Below are positions 61,167 to 64,000 of a DNA stretch of 64,000 bases, in pieces. Made by a program: the position numbers and the translations under genes. The stretch covers positions 124,001 through 188,000 of the forward strand of contig CANGYQ010000007.1 of NCBI GenBank assembly GCA_947458745.1, written 5' to 3'. This DNA is from Bryobacteraceae bacterium. Lineage in GTDB: Bacteria > Acidobacteriota > Terriglobia > Bryobacterales > Bryobacteraceae. The first letter of the stretch is position 1. Each line of letters begins with the position of its first letter. Under the pieces are notes generated by a model. The model was given only the letters and a program-made list of their open reading frames with translations. It was not told the origin of the DNA and ran no database searches.

Positions 61167-61943
61167 CTACCGCACCACACCCGTCATCGGGCTCGACGCC
61201 GAAGCGTACAGCCGCCGCGGCATCCGTCCGGCCTGATAGGCCAGCCTTCCGGCTTCCACTGCCAGACCCATGGCCCGCGCCATCGCTTCGGAATCCTCTG
61301 CTTCGGCCACCGCCGTGTTCAACAACACACCGTCGTAGCCCAGTTCCATGGCAATCGCCGCGTCTGACGCCGTGCCCACGCCCGCATCGACGATCAGCGG
61401 CACCGAAGTGATCAACTCCCGGATGATGCGCAGGTTGGCCGTATTCTGGATGCCCAGGCCGCTCCCAATGGGAGCGCCCATCGGCATCACCGCCGCCGCC
61501 CCGGCATCGATCAGCTTACGCGCCACGATCAGATCATCGGACGTATAGGGCAGAACAATAAAGCCTTCCTTGGCCAGCACGCGCGTGGCCTCGATGAGGC
61601 CTTCGTTGTCGGGGTAGAGCGTCTGCTGGTCGCCAATCACTTCCAGCTTCACCCAGTCCGTATCCAGCGCCTCCCGCGCCAACCGCGCCGTGCGAATCGC
61701 CTCTTCAGCCGTATAGCAGGCGGCCGTATTGGGCAGGATGAAGTACTTTGAGCGGTCAATGTAGTCGAGCAGCGACTCCTTCGACTTGTCATCAAGGTTC
61801 ACGCGCCGCACGGCCACCGTCACCACTTCCGCGCCGCTGGCGGCATGGCAACGGGCCATTTCCGGAAAACTGCGGTACTTGCCGGTGCCAATCATCAGGC
61901 GGGACCGGAACTCGCGTCCGGCAATATTGAGCGGGCTATGCAT
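61167..61943 (-). CDS. thiG: Thiazole synthase ThiG
   Basis: 258 residues from the ATG at 61943. ThiG barrel: [52 protein letters not shown], the Schiff-base Lys99 in [10 protein letters not shown], then [14 protein letters not shown] and [20 protein letters not shown]. It builds the thiazole phosphate of thiamin from DXP, dehydroglycine and the thiocarboxylate on ThiS. thiS and other thiamin genes are not in the window. It ends 33 bp from the yceI terminator on the opposite strand. Confidence 0.95.
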   Translation of the reverse strand: MHSPLNIAGREFRSRLMIGTGKYRSFPEMARCHAASGAEVVTVAVRRVNLDDKSKESLLDYIDRSKYFILPNTAACYTAEEAIRTARLAREALDTDWVKLEVIGDQQTLYPDNEGLIEATRVLAKEGFIVLPYTSDDLIVARKLIDAGAAAVMPMGAPIGSGLGIQNTANLRIIRELITSVPLIVDAGVGTASDAAIAMELGYDGVLLNTAVAEAEDSEAMARAMGLAVEAGRLAYQAGRMPRRLYASASSPMTGVVR

Positions 61944-62004
61944 AGCTTCATTGTAGGGTCTTGCCCGTTCCATCCGGCAACGCGAGCGCCGCTAGTGTGC
62001 TGGC

Positions 62005-63222
62005 GTGACGACTAGAGTAAGCTGTGGTTTGCTCTGTCGAAGCTTGGTTTGCATCGCGGCGTTGGGATTGGCTGCCTGCCGCCGCGAAGCCGTGCCCACA
62101 GCGCCTGCTGGTCTGCTAGTGGTGCAGGCGGCGCGGGCAGAAGTGGTAGATCTGTCGAACTCCATCCAGGTAGCGGGCGAACTCCGCGCCTATCGTGAAG
62201 TGGACCTGCACGCCAAGGTCGCAGGCTACCTAAGTGCCGTCCTGGTGGACATTGGCGACACAGTGCAAGCAGGGCAAGTGATCGCCCGGCTGGAGGCACC
62301 GGAACAGGAGCAGGAGCGGGCCCAAGCCGCCGCTTCTGAGAAGCGGGCATTGCTTGATATTGAACGGGCCAAAGGTGATCTCGCACGCGCCCAAGCCACC
62401 GTCCGTTTGCGCGAAGGCCGCTTCCAGCGCTTGGACAACGTCGCCCGCGCCAGGCCCAACCTGATCGCCAAGCAAGAGATAGACGACGCCCGCGCCTTTC
62501 TCGACGAGGCGCAAGCGCAAGCGGCCGCGCTGAAGGGCAATCTGGCCGCCGTGGAACAGCAGGTGGCCATCGCCCATTCCGCCCTGGCCCGGGTGGAGGC
62601 CATGGGCGCTTACCTCACCATCACCGCGCCCTTCGCCGGTGTCATCTCGCAACGCTTCGCCGATCAGGGCGCAATGATCCAGGCCGGAACGGCTTCTCAA
62701 AGCCAGGCCCGCCCTGTCGTCCGGCTGGCGGAAATTGACCGGCTTCGCCTGGTGGTCCCGGTGCCGGAAACACTGGTGGGTACAATTTACGTCGGCACTC
62801 AGTTAACCTGCACCATCGCGGCCGCCGGACAAAGCGTCACGGGCCGGGTAGCCCGCTTTACGGGCACCATCAACTCGGCTTCCCGATCGATGGAGACGCA
62901 CATCGATCTGCCCAACCCGGGACGGTTGTTGAAGCCCGGGATGGTGGCGGAGGTGAAACTCCCAACCGCCCAGGCACCGCATGCCATCACGGTGCCGGTG
63001 CAGGCCGTCCGGGAACGGGAGGGCAAGTCATCAGTGCTAGTGGTGAATGCTCAAGGTGTGGTGGAAGAGCGCGCCGTCCGGCCCGGCCTGGAAAACGCCC
63101 AACGCGTACAGCTGCTCGAAGGCCTCCGCGAAGGGGAGATCGTCATCACGGCCATGGCCACTCCCGTAAAGCCTGGCCAGACCGTTACCGCTCAGTTACC
63201 CAGGCCACCGGGGGCGCAGTAA
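62005..63222 (+). CDS. RND efflux periplasmic adaptor (membrane fusion) lipoprotein
   Basis: 405 residues with a GTG start and lipoprotein signal (VCIAALGLAAC, lipobox LAAC). An MFP layout follows: VAGELRAYREVDLHAKVAGY barrel-lipoyl, coiled-coil hairpin (about 100-185), then VRLAEIDRLRLVVPVPETLV and the final beta domain (VVEERAVRPGLENAQRVQLL). It links the inner-membrane RND pump, encoded 4 bp downstream, to an outer-membrane channel. Confidence 0.93.
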   Translation: MTTRVSCGLLCRSLVCIAALGLAACRREAVPTAPAGLLVVQAARAEVVDLSNSIQVAGELRAYREVDLHAKVAGYLSAVLVDIGDTVQAGQVIARLEAPEQEQERAQAAASEKRALLDIERAKGDLARAQATVRLREGRFQRLDNVARARPNLIAKQEIDDARAFLDEAQAQAAALKGNLAAVEQQVAIAHSALARVEAMGAYLTITAPFAGVISQRFADQGAMIQAGTASQSQARPVVRLAEIDRLRLVVPVPETLVGTIYVGTQLTCTIAAAGQSVTGRVARFTGTINSASRSMETHIDLPNPGRLLKPGMVAEVKLPTAQAPHAITVPVQAVREREGKSSVLVVNAQGVVEERAVRPGLENAQRVQLLEGLREGEIVITAMATPVKPGQTVTAQLPRPPGAQ

Positions 63223-63226
63223 GCGC

Positions 63227-64000
63227 ATGTCGCGGTTCTCGGTCCGCAACCCTTACTTCATCGTCGTCGCCTGCCTCATCATCGCCGTCGTCGGTGCGGT
63301 GTCACTGGTGCGGATGCCGGTGGACCTGTTCCCCCAGATCGACATCCCCGTCGTCGTCGTGGCCACCTTCTACAGCGGCATGCCCCCTGGGGAAGTTGAG
63401 ACGTCGATCACCGCCCGCTATGAACGCTTCTTTACGCTGGCCTCCAACATCGACCACATCGAATCCCGTTCGCTTACGGGTGCAAGCCTGATCAAGATTC
63501 ACTTCCGGCCTGGCACCAACGCCGATGCCGCCGTCTCGGCCATCTCCAGCCTGGCCATGGCCAACCTGCGCCGCCTGCCACCGGGCACGCTGCCGCCGAT
63601 TGTGTTGAAGTTTGACGCCTCCAGTCTGCCCGTCTGCCTGGTCACATTGAAGGGTGAAGGGCTGGACGAGACCGCTCTCCGCGATCTGGCGCTCTATAAC
63701 ATTCGCAACCAGATTGCCACTGTACCAGGAGCCTCCGCCCCGCAGCCGTTCGGCGGGAAGACGCGGCAGATCATGGTCTACGTCGATCCGGCCAAACTGG
63801 CGGCCTATCAGATGAGCCCCATGGACGTGGTCCGCGCCGTCAACGAGAGCAACGTCGTGCTCCCGTCCGGCGAACTGCGCTTGGGTGCACGGAACTATAG
63901 CCTGGGCATCAACAACCTGGCCGACGCCATCACCGAGGTGGATGATCTGCCATTGAAGACCGCCGCCGGAGCCACCGTGCATGTCCGTGATGTGGGCCGG
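63227..64000 (+). CDS. RND efflux transporter permease, 3' end outside the window
   Basis: 258 codons visible, open to the window end. Starts SRFSVRNPYFIVVACLIIAV then VGAVSLVRMPVDLFPQIDIP, the N-terminal AcrB/HAE1-type segment, followed by VATFYSGMPPGEVETSITAR and NIDHIESRSLTGASLIKIHF of the PN1/PN2 porter domain. These pumps use the proton gradient to export drugs or metals. The ATG is 4 bp behind the adaptor stop. Confidence 0.93.
   Translation, partial: MSRFSVRNPYFIVVACLIIAVVGAVSLVRMPVDLFPQIDIPVVVVATFYSGMPPGEVETSITARYERFFTLASNIDHIESRSLTGASLIKIHFRPGTNADAAVSAISSLAMANLRRLPPGTLPPIVLKFDASSLPVCLVTLKGEGLDETALRDLALYNIRNQIATVPGASAPQPFGGKTRQIMVYVDPAKLAAYQMSPMDVVRAVNESNVVLPSGELRLGARNYSLGINNLADAITEVDDLPLKTAAGATVHVRDVGR

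Noticed and set aside
1-64000. CRISPR arrays or insertion sequences
   Set aside because: No regularly spaced repeats and no transposase-like ORFs were seen in either strand.

Overview
The window is a GC-rich, gene-dense chromosomal segment with a housekeeping backbone and a modest accessory load. Several features fit an acidobacterium of the Solibacteres/Bryobacterales type: a Lys/Ala-rich DUF2934 protein, an ADOP-style MacB/FtsX permease remnant, a PF20091-type hydrolase, and many TPR and FAD-dependent secreted proteins. This placement is inferred from gene content only; there is no rRNA here.

Layout. 1-2.9 kb: a chemoreceptor with a RedB-like thioredoxin-fold partner, divergent from lexA, then a DUF2934 protein. 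3-8.2 kb: a two-gene GMC oxidoreductase system, ribH-nusB, and a polyprenyl-phosphate sugar transferase. 8.4-15.1 kb: an iscR-iscS-iscU-iscA-hscB-hscA-iscX operon without fdx, followed by an M24-fold protein that has lost most metal ligands. 15.1-18.1 kb: a frameshifted HicB, a TPR protein, rpmI-rplT, a coiled-coil protein, zapA (no normal start codon) and a probable 6S RNA. 18-27.2 kb: an ECF sigma operon, an acyltransferase, gnd with a Kir-type potassium channel, a UroD-fold protein, a photolyase-family protein and tRNA-Gln. 27.5-34.7 kb: secreted catabolic proteins (FAD oxidoreductase, DPP-IV-like peptidase, sialidase-fold protein) and pirin.

34.7-43.1 kb holds two linked minus-strand sets: a pair of DUF3857/transglutaminase-like secreted proteins, one without the catalytic Cys, and a five-gene PspA module (DUF2170, PspA, DUF4178, a 505-residue membrane-anchored protein, DUF350). 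The second resembles the E. coli yjf cluster and is the best candidate for an incompletely described system. 45.1-49.7 kb is the classical rpmH-rnpA-yidD-yidC-jag-mnmE block under a near-consensus promoter. 49.7-58.1 kb carries a BrnT/CopG-type toxin-antitoxin pair, an orphan MerB-like protein, a rearranged permease pseudogene whose C-terminus is inverted, an EntS-like MFS exporter and other small genes. 58.2-64 kb has cyclophilin, a palindromic repeat, a GNAT protein, a MarR-SnoaL-YceI cluster with paired operators, thiG, and the start of an RND efflux operon that runs off the end.

Several genes are off by one base or lack a start codon (hicB, the permease, the SnoaL-like gene, zapA, rnpA). 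Some may be sequencing indels, so these should be re-checked against raw reads before biological meaning is given to them.
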